NCBI GenBank assembly: GCA_051879195.1
Contig: JBJELO010000106.1
Span: forward strand, 1 to 13,860
DNA: 13,860 nucleotides
Direction: 5' to 3'
Source: TWA4 sp051879195
Lineage (GTDB): Bacteria; Bacillota; Clostridia; Lachnospirales; Lachnospiraceae
The position numbers and the translations under genes are program-made. Under the pieces are notes generated by a model. It worked only from the letters and a program-made list of their open reading frames with translations, was not told the DNA's origin and searched no databases. Positions 1 to 5,900 of the stretch are shown one piece after another (position 1 is the first letter of the stretch; every line of letters begins with the position of its first letter).

Positions 1-770
1 ATGACGCATCCGCCTGCGGCGCCGCAGGCCATGATTTCCTGTATCTGTTTTTCATCGACCTGTGTTCCGTCCATCTGTATTCCGCCGATGGCGTATACCG
101 GTATGGCGACGCTTTCGCAGACTGCCTGGAGAAAGTGGGGGCCCCGGGGCGGCAGGCTTTTTTTGCAGTCGGTGGCGTAGATGTGGCCTGCGGTGATGTA
201 GGAGGCTCCCAGTTTTTCAGCTTCTACAGCTTCGTCTACGGAATGGACGGAGGTTCCGATGATGGAGAAGGAATCTGATTTAGTAGCAGTGTTCATGGCT
301 TTTATGTCTGCCATGGTAATGCTTGTCAGAGCTATGTCTGTCGTGGTTGTGTTTGTTATACTGTCCTGCATTCTTTCCCCGGTTCTTTCTGCCCGGTACC
401 TGCGCAGCAGCGGAAGCGGCAGGTGGATGGCCGGGCAGTTCAGTCTGAGCGCCGTTTCCACAAAGGTGTGAAGGATGCAGGGAACGCTGTAACGGCTGCA
501 GATTTCCATGATTTCTTCTGCCAGAAGTGCATATTCTTCTTCCGTCAGGTCTTTTTCCCGCAGGATGACTGCTTTCGGGGACAGTCTGCAGACACGTTCC
601 ACCTGTTCAGCCGGAGGACGGCTGCACAGATGGCGGTTTGTGACGGCGATGATGTTTTGCAGCGGGGAAATTTCCTGCATCTGAGAAAATTTCAGCATCT
701 GAGGATTTTCCTGCATGGATGAATTGTCCGGTGAGTAAATTTCTGCTGCCTGTGAATTTTCCTGCTTCAT
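1..770 (-). CDS. tenI: TenI/ThiE-like thiazole tautomerase or thiamin phosphate synthase (C-terminus cut by window edge)
   Basis: An uninterrupted minus-strand frame of 256 codons runs off the left edge. The core starts near residue 40 (IIAVTNRHLC), followed by LREKDL (70-75), GTSVHS (172-177), the block GHIYATDCKK (195-204) and PVYAIGG (224-230), which is a (beta/alpha)8 fold of the ThiE/TenI superfamily. The GH-x-x-x-TDCKK block resembles B. subtilis TenI, the thiazole tautomerase; His196 would be its catalytic His. The NDR and HLGQ-x-D motifs of true ThiE are not seen (HLPLP stands in their place), so I favour TenI, though many annotations would say ThiE. As last gene of a thiSFGH operon it would act on the ThiG product. 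Oddities are a low-complexity N-terminus (1-38) containing three hexapeptide repeats and a Thr-rich insertion (about 126-168). No Shine-Dalgarno is visible before ATG 770, 16 bases after thiH; starts at 716, 698 or 680 are possible. Confidence 0.8.
   Translation of the reverse strand, partial: MKQENSQAAEIYSPDNSSMQENPQMLKFSQMQEISPLQNIIAVTNRHLCSRPPAEQVERVCRLSPKAVILREKDLTEEEYALLAEEIMEICSRYSVPCILHTFVETALRLNCPAIHLPLPLLRRYRAERTGERMQDSITNTTTTDIALTSITMADIKAMNTATKSDSFSIIGTSVHSVDEAVEAEKLGASYITAGHIYATDCKKSLPPRGPHFLQAVCESVAIPVYAIGGIQMDGTQVDEKQIQEIMACGAAGGCV
663..716 (-). repeat. Three imperfect 18-bp tandem repeats in the tenI-like 5' coding region
   Basis: Read on the minus strand, three consecutive 18-nt units each begin with ATG and encode MQENPQ, MLKFSQ and MQEISP (residues 19-36). 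Units 1 and 3 share ATGCAGGAAA. The repeats precede the conserved fold and look like local slippage or duplication in a tolerant N-terminal tail. Each unit offers an in-frame ATG, which makes the real start hard to fix. Confidence 0.65.
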
Positions 771-786
771 TTTTTTATCGTGGGGA

Positions 787-2082
787 CTACTGCAGGTACA
801 CATAATCGTTCATGACCGGCTGCAGGTCGTGTTCCAGAAGGGCGTTGTAGACTTCGTCCACCGTTCTGTCGTCGGAGATTTCAAACTGATCGTCGCCTTT
901 TTCCTCGATGTCGTCTGCGTGGCTGCCGATGCCGGTGCTGACGCCTGCGGAGATCTTGGTGGCGCAGATGTTGACCAGATTATCACGCACCCGCGCACAT
1001 TCTCTGGTGGAGACGGTGATGCTGGCAAAGGGCATGAACAGGCGGTAGGCGCAGACTACCTGCAGCAGCTGTGCTTCGTGGACGTCTCTGGGATTGATTC
1101 GGTCATTGTTGATGATGGGGCGCAGTCTCGGGCAGGAAAATGCGATTTCTGCGTGGGGATATTTGCGCTGCAGCAGGAAGGCATGGTATCCGGTGGCAAA
1201 TGCATCCTTGCGGAAGTCGTCCAGGCCCAGCAGTGCACCGAATCCGACTCCGCGCATGCCGCCGCGGATGGCACGTTCCTGTGCGTTTACGCGGTAGGGG
1301 AAGATCCGCTTATGGCCGGCCAGATGGAGTGTTTCATATTTGTCCGAATTGTATGTTTCCTGAAAGACGGTTACATAATCGGCACCGCACTGATGAAGGT
1401 ATGCGTATTCATCGGAATTCATGGGATAAACCTCCAGACCGATGACTTTGAAATATTTGCGGGCGATTCTGCAGGCTTCTCCGATGTATTTTACATCGGA
1501 TTTTTTACGGCTTTCCCCGGTCAGAATCAGGATTTCCTGAAGCCCTGTTTTCGCGATGGCAGCCATTTCCTTTTCAATCTGTTCTTCGTTCAGCTTTGCG
1601 CGGTTGATTTTGTTGTGACAGTTGAAACCGCAGTATATACAGTAGTTTTCACAGTAGTTTGCGATGTAGAGGGGCGTGAACATGCAGACACTGTTGCCGA
1701 AATGCTTTCTGGTTTCTCGGCGGGCAGCCTGTGCCATGTCCTCCAGCAGCGGCAGGGCGGCCGGTGAAAGCAGGGCTGCAAAATCCTCCGGCGTGCGGTT
1801 GTCATGCGCCAGGGCGCGGCGGACATCCGCTTCGGTATAGCGGTCGTAATCATAATGGTTCATGGCGGTGATAACCTGATCCATGATATCGGATTCCAGA
1901 ACCTCCATACCGGGCAGATAAGTCATGTGATCGATCCGGTTTTTCTTCTGATCTTCCAGAATTTCTTCACTTAAAATACTTTCATTTAAATGCTGATCTT
2001 TCTGCTGTTCTGTAGAAATCTGCTCTGCAGATTTCTGTTCCCCCTGAGCTCTGCTGCTTTCTGATAAAATATGGTTATTCAT
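787..2082 (-). CDS. thiH: 2-iminoacetate synthase ThiH (radical SAM)
   Basis: ThiH cleaves tyrosine with S-adenosylmethionine chemistry to give dehydroglycine and p-cresol; dehydroglycine goes to ThiG for thiazole assembly in the cytosol. The radical-SAM cluster motif C-x3-C-x2-C is at Cys144, Cys148 and Cys151 (ANYCENYCIYCGF). Downstream are ILTGESR and the C-terminal block SAGVSTGIGSH, typical of ThiH. Length is 431 aa against roughly 370 usual; the excess is a Gln/Glu/Ser-rich N-terminal tail (about residues 1-48) before the usual family start near RIDHMTYLPGM. The start at 2082 is supported by AGGAGG, which sits inside the last codons of thiG (whose stop is 4 bases upstream), so translation is probably coupled. 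The tail contains a perfect DNA inverted repeat, listed separately. Confidence 0.96.
   Translation of the reverse strand: MNNHILSESSRAQGEQKSAEQISTEQQKDQHLNESILSEEILEDQKKNRIDHMTYLPGMEVLESDIMDQVITAMNHYDYDRYTEADVRRALAHDNRTPEDFAALLSPAALPLLEDMAQAARRETRKHFGNSVCMFTPLYIANYCENYCIYCGFNCHNKINRAKLNEEQIEKEMAAIAKTGLQEILILTGESRKKSDVKYIGEACRIARKYFKVIGLEVYPMNSDEYAYLHQCGADYVTVFQETYNSDKYETLHLAGHKRIFPYRVNAQERAIRGGMRGVGFGALLGLDDFRKDAFATGYHAFLLQRKYPHAEIAFSCPRLRPIINNDRINPRDVHEAQLLQVVCAYRLFMPFASITVSTRECARVRDNLVNICATKISAGVSTGIGSHADDIEEKGDDQFEISDDRTVDEVYNALLEHDLQPVMNDYVYLQ
2014..2036 (-). repeat. Perfect 10-bp inverted repeat inside the thiH 5' coding region
   Basis: The arms agaaatctgc (2014-2023) and gcagatttct (2027-2036) are exact reverse complements with a 3-base loop. 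In the thiH mRNA this is a compact hairpin about 50 nt after the start codon, within the low-complexity tail. No U-tract follows, so it is not a terminator. A role in mRNA stability or translation is possible but unproven; it may be a by-product of the repetitive CAG/GAA-rich tail. Confidence 0.6.
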
Positions 2083-2086
2083 GCTC

Positions 2087-2872
2087 TTAAGCCTCCTGAT
2101 CCTTTAAAAATCCGGTCAGCGGTGAAGATGCGCTGGCGCCCTTGTCCAGAGTTCTGCCGAGGCCGGACAGGTAAGCGCTTCTGCCCGCTTCGATGGCCTT
2201 TTTGAAGGCTTCCGCCATGGCGGGAATGTTGCCGGCTGTTGCGATGGCGGTGTTGGCCATAACAGCGGCAGCACCCATTTCCATTGCCTCACATGCCTGA
2301 GAGGGGCGGCCGATGCCCGCATCCACGATGATGGGAAGATCGATTTCATCAATCAGGATCTGGATGAAATCCTTTGTGCAGAGCCCTTTGTTGGAACCGA
2401 TGGGAGCCCCCAGAGGCATAATGCAGGACGCACCGGCATTTACCAGATCTCTGGCAGCGTTCAGGTCGGGGTACATGTAGGGCATGACAACGAAGCCTTC
2501 TTTTGCCAGAATTTCGGTGGCTTTGATTGTTTCGTAGTTGTCAGGCAGCAGGTATTTGGAATCGCGGATGACTTCCACTTTGACAAAATCACCGCAGCCC
2601 ACTTCGCGGGAAAGTCTGGCGATACGTACTGCTTCCTCCGCATTTCTTGCGCCGGAGGTGTTGGGCAGCAGTGTTACGTGATCGGGAATGTAATCGAGAA
2701 TGTTGGCAAGTCCGCCTTCATTAGCGCGGCGCAGGGCCAGTGTAATGATCTGGGCTTCTGCCTTTTCAATGCAGGCCTGCACCAGTTCCAGAGAGAATTT
2801 GCCGGAACCTAAAATAAAACGTGAAGTGAATTCATGTCCTCCAAGAATGAATTTATCATCTGTCTGATTCAT
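2087..2872 (-). CDS. thiG: Thiazole synthase ThiG
   Basis: ThiG condenses 1-deoxy-D-xylulose 5-phosphate, dehydroglycine and sulfur from ThiS thiocarboxylate into the thiazole phosphate of thiamin. The 261-aa length matches the family. Visible landmarks are GSGKF (22-26), LPNTSGARNAEEAV (69-82), the Schiff-base lysine Lys98 in DFVKVEVI, the MPLGAPIGSNKGL loop, and the phosphate-binding IVDAGIGRPSQA and ANTAIA segments of a TIM barrel. Start ATG 2872 has AAGGAG six bases upstream. It lies third in the thi operon, 81 bases after thiF and 4 bases before thiH. Confidence 0.97.
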   Translation of the reverse strand: MNQTDDKFILGGHEFTSRFILGSGKFSLELVQACIEKAEAQIITLALRRANEGGLANILDYIPDHVTLLPNTSGARNAEEAVRIARLSREVGCGDFVKVEVIRDSKYLLPDNYETIKATEILAKEGFVVMPYMYPDLNAARDLVNAGASCIMPLGAPIGSNKGLCTKDFIQILIDEIDLPIIVDAGIGRPSQACEAMEMGAAAVMANTAIATAGNIPAMAEAFKKAIEAGRSAYLSGLGRTLDKGASASSPLTGFLKDQEA

Positions 2873-2953
2873 ATGTATCTCCTTCTTTCTTTTTGTGATG
2901 ATTCAGCAGAGCATTGCAAATGTCTGATGAATTGCTGTTTTTTATTTTCTGTA

Positions 2954-3640
2954 TTACACATCTTCTTCGCCCATGAGCAGCCGGGTGATCATATTGGCCT
3001 CGTGGGCAGCGCAGAGAGCGGCGCGGGGGGCCATCAGTCCTTTGCCGTACACCGCTTCAGTGGTTTCGTCGCCGCACAGGTAGAAATTGCGGGAAACTCT
3101 GCGTGTCCGGATGATGTTGCTGCTTTCATAGCCGGCCAGCCCTGAAGCAGAGACCAGCTTTTTTTTCGGAAAATGTTCCAGAATTCCACATACAAGGGTG
3201 GATTTGGCTTCCGGGTTATCGAAGGCTTCGCAGATAATATCTTCTCCGTGGAATAATTCCTGCAGATTTTCTTCAGTTACCCGGACACAGTCGGTGGTGA
3301 TATCAAGCCAGGGATTGATTTTCAGAAGCTGAGAGCGGAGCGCATCTGTTTTATACATGCCCACATGCTCCAGGAAATACTGCTGGCGGTTTAGATTGGT
3401 CAGATCAACCCGGTCAAAATCGATGAGATGCAGATGGCCGACGCCGATCCGCGCCAGTGCGAATGCCACATTGGATCCAAGCCCGCCAAGCCCGGCCACA
3501 GCCACCCTTCCCCTGCTCAGCAATTCCTGAGTCCGGGCGGAATGGCGTTCAATCAGAGCCTGCTCAAGCTGCTCCTTTGTGAAATGATTTTCCGCAGGCG
3601 ATTCCATCCTGTCTTTCATAAATGTTTCAGATGTTTCCAT
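2954..3640 (-). CDS. thiF: ThiS adenylyltransferase ThiF (short clostridial family)
   Basis: This E1-like enzyme adenylates the C-terminal glycine of ThiS, preparing it for sulfur transfer. The nucleotide-binding GLGGLGSN is at residues 50-57, the acidic strand end LIDFD at 72-76, NRQQYF at 84-89, Lys97 in MYKTDAL, and EAFDNPEAK at 138-146. Paired CxxC zinc motifs of MoeB and E. coli ThiF are absent, and 228 aa is short, both fitting the ThiF family 2 of clostridia. The preceding gene being thiS argues for ThiS rather than MoaD as partner. The ribosome binding site TAGGAGGCGG overlaps the last codons of thiS, whose stop lies 3 bases before this ATG. Confidence 0.93.
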   Translation of the reverse strand: METSETFMKDRMESPAENHFTKEQLEQALIERHSARTQELLSRGRVAVAGLGGLGSNVAFALARIGVGHLHLIDFDRVDLTNLNRQQYFLEHVGMYKTDALRSQLLKINPWLDITTDCVRVTEENLQELFHGEDIICEAFDNPEAKSTLVCGILEHFPKKKLVSASGLAGYESSNIIRTRRVSRNFYLCGDETTEAVYGKGLMAPRAALCAAHEANMITRLLMGEEDV

Positions 3641-3643
3641 GAA

Positions 3644-3841
3644 TCAGCCGCCTCCTACAAAACTTACGATTTCCAGTATATCGCCGTCTTTCAGAACCGT
3701 GGAAGCATAAGAACTTTTGGGCAGAATTTCATAATTCAGTTCCACAGCAATCCGATTGACCTGATACTGATTTGCTTCCAGGTACTCAGCCACGGTAACC
3801 GGCTGCTCGGGGGTCAATTCCTTTCCGTTTACAGTAATCAT
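3644..3841 (-). CDS. thiS: Sulfur carrier protein ThiS
   Basis: ThiS is a ubiquitin-like 65-aa carrier whose C-terminal glycine is adenylated by ThiF, converted to a thiocarboxylate and donates sulfur to ThiG. The protein begins MITVNGKEL and ends in GDILEIVSFVGGG; the terminal Gly-Gly is the required feature. I chose ATG 3841 over the in-frame ATG 3889 because 3841 has AAAGGAGG six bases upstream, and the residues between would overlap the terminator hairpin and match no family N-terminus. It is the first gene of the operon. Confidence 0.94.
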   Translation of the reverse strand: MITVNGKELTPEQPVTVAEYLEANQYQVNRIAVELNYEILPKSSYASTVLKDGDILEIVSFVGGG

Positions 3842-3970
3842 GGTTTTCCTCCTTTCCGGAAATAAAAAAGAGTTCACAAAGAAATACACCCGCGGTGGTG
3901 TACCCCTTCATGAACTCCTGTTCAATCTCAAATGTTATCTGCCTGTTAAAAGGCTCGCTATTTAATTACA
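3842..3970 (-). promoter_or_regulatory. thiS leader with attenuator-like alternative structures
   Basis: The minus-strand transcript from about 3970 to thiS is about 130 nt. Upstream of the terminator it has GCCT/AGGC (3951-3954 with 3941-3944) and TGAAC-AGGA-GTTCA (about 3912-3925). The last uses the same GTTCA as the left arm of the terminator, so the two exclude each other. CCTTTT (about 3948-3953) could also pair with AAGGGG of the terminator arm. That is antiterminator/terminator logic. I do not find the conserved TPP-riboswitch CTGAGA...ACCCTTTGAACCTGATC core. A candidate thiS RNA motif has, as I recall, been reported from comparative genomics; I cannot align to it here. Confidence 0.55.
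3864..3917 (-). terminator. Intrinsic terminator in the thi leader (attenuator)
   Basis: On the minus strand GAGTTCA (3917-3911) pairs with TGAACTC (3876-3870), and inside it TACACC (3902-3897) pairs with GGTGTA (3890-3885); the bases between pair through A-U, G-C and G-U. A run of six T (3869-3864) follows at once. It lies between the promoter and the thiS start, so it must be read through for expression. Confidence 0.8.
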
Positions 3971-3976
3971 AGCATC

Positions 3977-4005
3977 AGTATAATGATTTTCCGGAAAAAT
4001 GTCAA
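3977..4005 (-). promoter_or_regulatory. Sigma-A promoter of the thi operon
   Basis: On the minus strand TTGACA (4005-4000) and TATACT (3982-3977) are 17 bases apart, a near-consensus vegetative promoter. The spacer contains the perfect palindrome TTTTCCGGAAAA (3987-3998). A copy of its core, TTTCCGGAAA, recurs beside the thiS ribosome binding site. Transcription would start near 3970. Confidence 0.8.
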
Positions 4006-4040
4006 CAGAATTTTTATTGGAAATTTCTTTTTTATTTTTC

Positions 4041-4069
4041 TTGACAAATATGCATCGCAGTGCTATATA
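4041..4069 (+). promoter_or_regulatory. Promoter of the padR cassette
   Basis: TTGACA (4041-4046) and TATATA (4064-4069) are separated by 17 bases, with TGC directly before the -10 box (extended -10). It is divergent from the thi promoter; the two -35 boxes are about 35 bases apart. Confidence 0.75.
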
Positions 4070-4093
4070 TATTTACATCGAGGTGCGATATAT
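4053..4093 (+). promoter_or_regulatory. Paired PadR operator-like repeats
   Basis: Two 18-bp direct repeats, 4053-4070 and 4076-4093, match at 15 of 18 positions and lie 23 bp apart, about two helical turns. The first contains the dyad ATCGCAGTGCTAT and the second ATCGAGGTGCGAT. They overlap the spacer/-10 box and the transcription start of the padR promoter, as expected for autorepression by the PadR protein encoded just downstream. Confidence 0.6.
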
Positions 4094-4130
4094 CGCGCCG
4101 GAATATATTTTCTGAGACGGAGGTGTTTGT

Positions 4131-4481
4131 TTGGATTCTCATATTAAAAAGGTGTATGTTCCCATGACGGAGACCGGTTTTTATATTCTTCTGTGTCTCA
4201 GAGAAGAAGCACATGGATACAGTATTGTTCAGAAAGTGGAAGCCATGACGGATGGAGCAGTCAGGCTCAGTCCCGGTACCATGTACGGCAGCCTGTCGAA
4301 GATGGAGAAGGATGGCCTGATCCGGTTTGTCAGGGAAGAAGATAAGAGAAAGATTTATGTCATTACAGATCTGGGGCGGCAGGTGCTGGATCTGGAGATG
4401 AAGCGGATTGAACGTCTCTACCGCAATATGATGGAAGAGCGCGGACGAAGAGAGGAGAGTGCAGATGATGGAGACAGCTGA
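4131..4481 (+). CDS. PadR-family transcriptional regulator (TTG start)
   Basis: A small winged-helix repressor of 116 aa. PadR hallmarks are MTETGFYILLCLREEAHGYSI (12-32), LSPGTMYGSLSKMEKDGLI (46-64), the wing EDKRKIYVITDLGRQVL, and a C-terminal helix for dimerisation. The start TTG 4131 is preferred over ATG 4164 because GGAGGTG lies five bases upstream of it and the HIKKVYVPMTET segment before the ATG fits the family. It probably represses its own promoter, which has two operator-like repeats. The last 17 bases overlap the DUF2812 gene; PadR regulators paired with DUF2812 genes are common in Firmicutes, and the pair is thought to respond to envelope or metabolic cues. The ligand is unknown. 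Confidence 0.93.
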   Translation: MDSHIKKVYVPMTETGFYILLCLREEAHGYSIVQKVEAMTDGAVRLSPGTMYGSLSKMEKDGLIRFVREEDKRKIYVITDLGRQVLDLEMKRIERLYRNMMEERGRREESADDGDS

Positions 4482-5037
4482 AAACAGAAGAAAGAAGACG
4501 GAACTTCGTTTTTTTACAGTTCCGGAGTGGAAGAAAGAAGAGAAATATCTGCAGAAACGCCACAGTGAGGGCTGGAAATTTACCGGTGTAACTTTTCCGG
4601 GATTATATCATTTTGAAGTATGTGAGCCGGAGGATGTGGTTTACCAGCTGGATTACAACCGGGAGGGAACGGCTCACAGGGCGGAGTATATCCAGATGTT
4701 TCATGACTGCGGCTGGGAATATATACTGGATTATGTGGGCTACAGCTATTTCAGAAAGCCGGTTGCAGCCATGGGCGGAGCGGCCCGGGAAGAAATTTTC
4801 TGCGATGATGATTCCAGAGTCGATATGATGAAACGGGTATTCCGTGGACGTATGATACCGCTGATTATCATATTTTGCTGTATTATTATTCCCCAGCTGT
4901 TTCTGCAGAGTCACACCGGGGGGACGTTCGGCATGATCCTGACAGGTGCATTTGCGGTTCTGTTTGTTTTGTATCTGGTGTTATTTGCATGGTATGGCTG
5001 GCAGTTCCGGCAGTATATGAAACTGCTGAAAAAGTAG
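4465..5037 (+). CDS. DUF2812 membrane protein
   Basis: A 190-aa protein with a soluble N-terminal region typical of DUF2812 (residues about 13-100: FFTVPEWKKEEKYLQKRHSEGW, then a strand-rich part with VVYQLDY and FHDCGWEYI), and two C-terminal membrane helices at about 131-148 and 156-178. Function is not known; the family often sits beside PadR regulators, and this one overlaps padR by 17 bases, suggesting translational coupling. ATG 4465 is chosen because GAGGAG lies seven bases upstream; GTG 4459 and ATG 4468 are alternatives. The N-terminal domain probably faces the cytoplasm (inference). Confidence 0.85.
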   Translation: MMETAENRRKKTELRFFTVPEWKKEEKYLQKRHSEGWKFTGVTFPGLYHFEVCEPEDVVYQLDYNREGTAHRAEYIQMFHDCGWEYILDYVGYSYFRKPVAAMGGAAREEIFCDDDSRVDMMKRVFRGRMIPLIIIFCCIIIPQLFLQSHTGGTFGMILTGAFAVLFVLYLVLFAWYGWQFRQYMKLLKK

Positions 5038-5066
5038 AAAATCTGATTTGAAGGGAAGGGATATAT

Positions 5067-5747
5067 ATGGCGCGCAGGATTGAAGTGGTGGATTATGATC
5101 CTCAGTGGGCGAAGCTGTATAAGGCAGAATCGAAAAAAATCAAGGCAGTTCTGGGGAAAAACTGTGTGGCGGTTCATCATATCGGGAGTACATCGGTGAA
5201 AGGACTGAAAGCAAAACCGGTTATTGATATTATGGCGGTTGTAAAAGATATTTCCCTTGTGGACGGGGAGAATGCAGCGTTTGAAGAGCTGGGGTATGAG
5301 TGTATGGGAGAATATGGGATTTCCGGCAGACGTTTTTTCAGAAAAGGCGGGGACAACCGTACGCATCATATCCATATTTTTGAGAAAAGCAATGAAGATG
5401 ATATTCAGAGGCATCTGGCGGTGCGGGATTATCTGACTGCTCATCCGGAGACTGCGAAGGAATACGGGGAACTGAAGGAAAAGCTGGCACAACAGTTTCC
5501 ATTTGACAACGACGGATACTGCGATGGAAAGGATGCATATATGAAACAACTGGAGCAGGATGCTCTGGAGTGGAGCCGCAGACAGTCTCATATCGGAACC
5601 TGCATGTCCATGGGGATGTGCCTGGGAATGGCGGTGGGATGCTCGCTGGGCATGGTATTTTCCAACCAGAGTCTGGGCATGTGCCTGGGCATCAGCATCG
5701 GCATGTGTCTTGGGCTGGTAGTTGGCTATACAATCGATAAAAAATAG
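5067..5747 (+). CDS. GrpB/UPF0157-family nucleotidyltransferase-like protein with glycine-zipper tail
   Basis: Residues 1-172 are a GrpB (UPF0157) domain of the nucleotidyltransferase fold: VDYDPQWAKLY (8-18), HHIGSTSVKGLKAKPVIDI (37-55) and THHIHIF (99-105), then HLAVRDYLTAHPE. The family substrate is unknown, although a GrpB domain is fused to CoaE in some actinobacteria. GrpB proteins usually end near 170-180 aa; this one has a further segment (about 176-226) very rich in Gly, Met and Cys, with recurrent GMCLG motifs spaced like a glycine zipper or a pair of membrane-inserting helices. An SD-like GAAGGGAAGGG precedes the ATG. It is third gene of the padR cassette, 29 bases after DUF2812, and is followed by a strong terminator. 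Confidence 0.88.
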   Translation: MARRIEVVDYDPQWAKLYKAESKKIKAVLGKNCVAVHHIGSTSVKGLKAKPVIDIMAVVKDISLVDGENAAFEELGYECMGEYGISGRRFFRKGGDNRTHHIHIFEKSNEDDIQRHLAVRDYLTAHPETAKEYGELKEKLAQQFPFDNDGYCDGKDAYMKQLEQDALEWSRRQSHIGTCMSMGMCLGMAVGCSLGMVFSNQSLGMCLGISIGMCLGLVVGYTIDKK

Positions 5748-5769
5748 TTACATAAAATAAAATGATATG

Positions 5770-5816
5770 ACAGGGCAGTTCCCTTTACAGAAGGAGATAC
5801 TGCCCTGTGTTTTTAT
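5770..5816 (+). terminator. Intrinsic terminator after the padR-DUF2812-grpB cassette
   Basis: ACAGGGCAGT (5770-5779) pairs perfectly with ACTGCCCTGT (5799-5808), extended inside by TCC/GGA pairs, and is followed by GTGTTTTTATGTTTTT. Read on the other strand it is followed by a weaker T-rich stretch, so it may also stop the converging ddh transcript. Confidence 0.85.
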
Positions 5817-5834
5817 GTTTTTCGCAGAAATGAT

Positions 5835-5866
5835 CTGCAGAACTGTTTTACAGACATATTCTGCAG
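5835..5866. repeat. Inverted repeat between convergent grpB and ddh
   Basis: CTGCAGAA (5835-5842) and TTCTGCAG (5859-5866) are perfect complements, with CTGT/ACAG (5843-5846, 5850-5853) forming an inner stem around a 3-base loop and a 5-base bulge on one side. No T-run follows on either strand, so it is not a classical terminator. It may protect the 3' end of the ddh transcript. The rest of 5748-5900 holds only the terminator at 5770-5816. Confidence 0.5.
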
Positions 5867-5900
5867 AGACTGCTCCACCGAAAGGTCTGCGGGAGCGTTT

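Noticed and set aside
259..722. Two overlapping short plus-strand frames near the left edge
   Set aside because: They are opposite the TenI/ThiE-like gene, whose conserved motifs read without interruption on the minus strand.
829..1767. 312-codon open frame on the plus strand opposite thiH
   Set aside because: It lies wholly antisense to a confidently identified thiH, has no family resemblance and no ribosome binding site of note; it is a shadow of codon bias.
3885..3917. T-box-like string (GGGGTACACCACCGCGGG) in the thi leader
   Set aside because: It recalls the T-box AGGGTGGTACCGCGG but lacks the TGGN bulge in the right place, and the stretch from promoter to terminator is too short for Stem I and a specifier loop.
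4911..5591. 226-codon minus-strand frame opposite DUF2812 and grpB
   Set aside because: Antisense to two recognised families, with no motif of its own.
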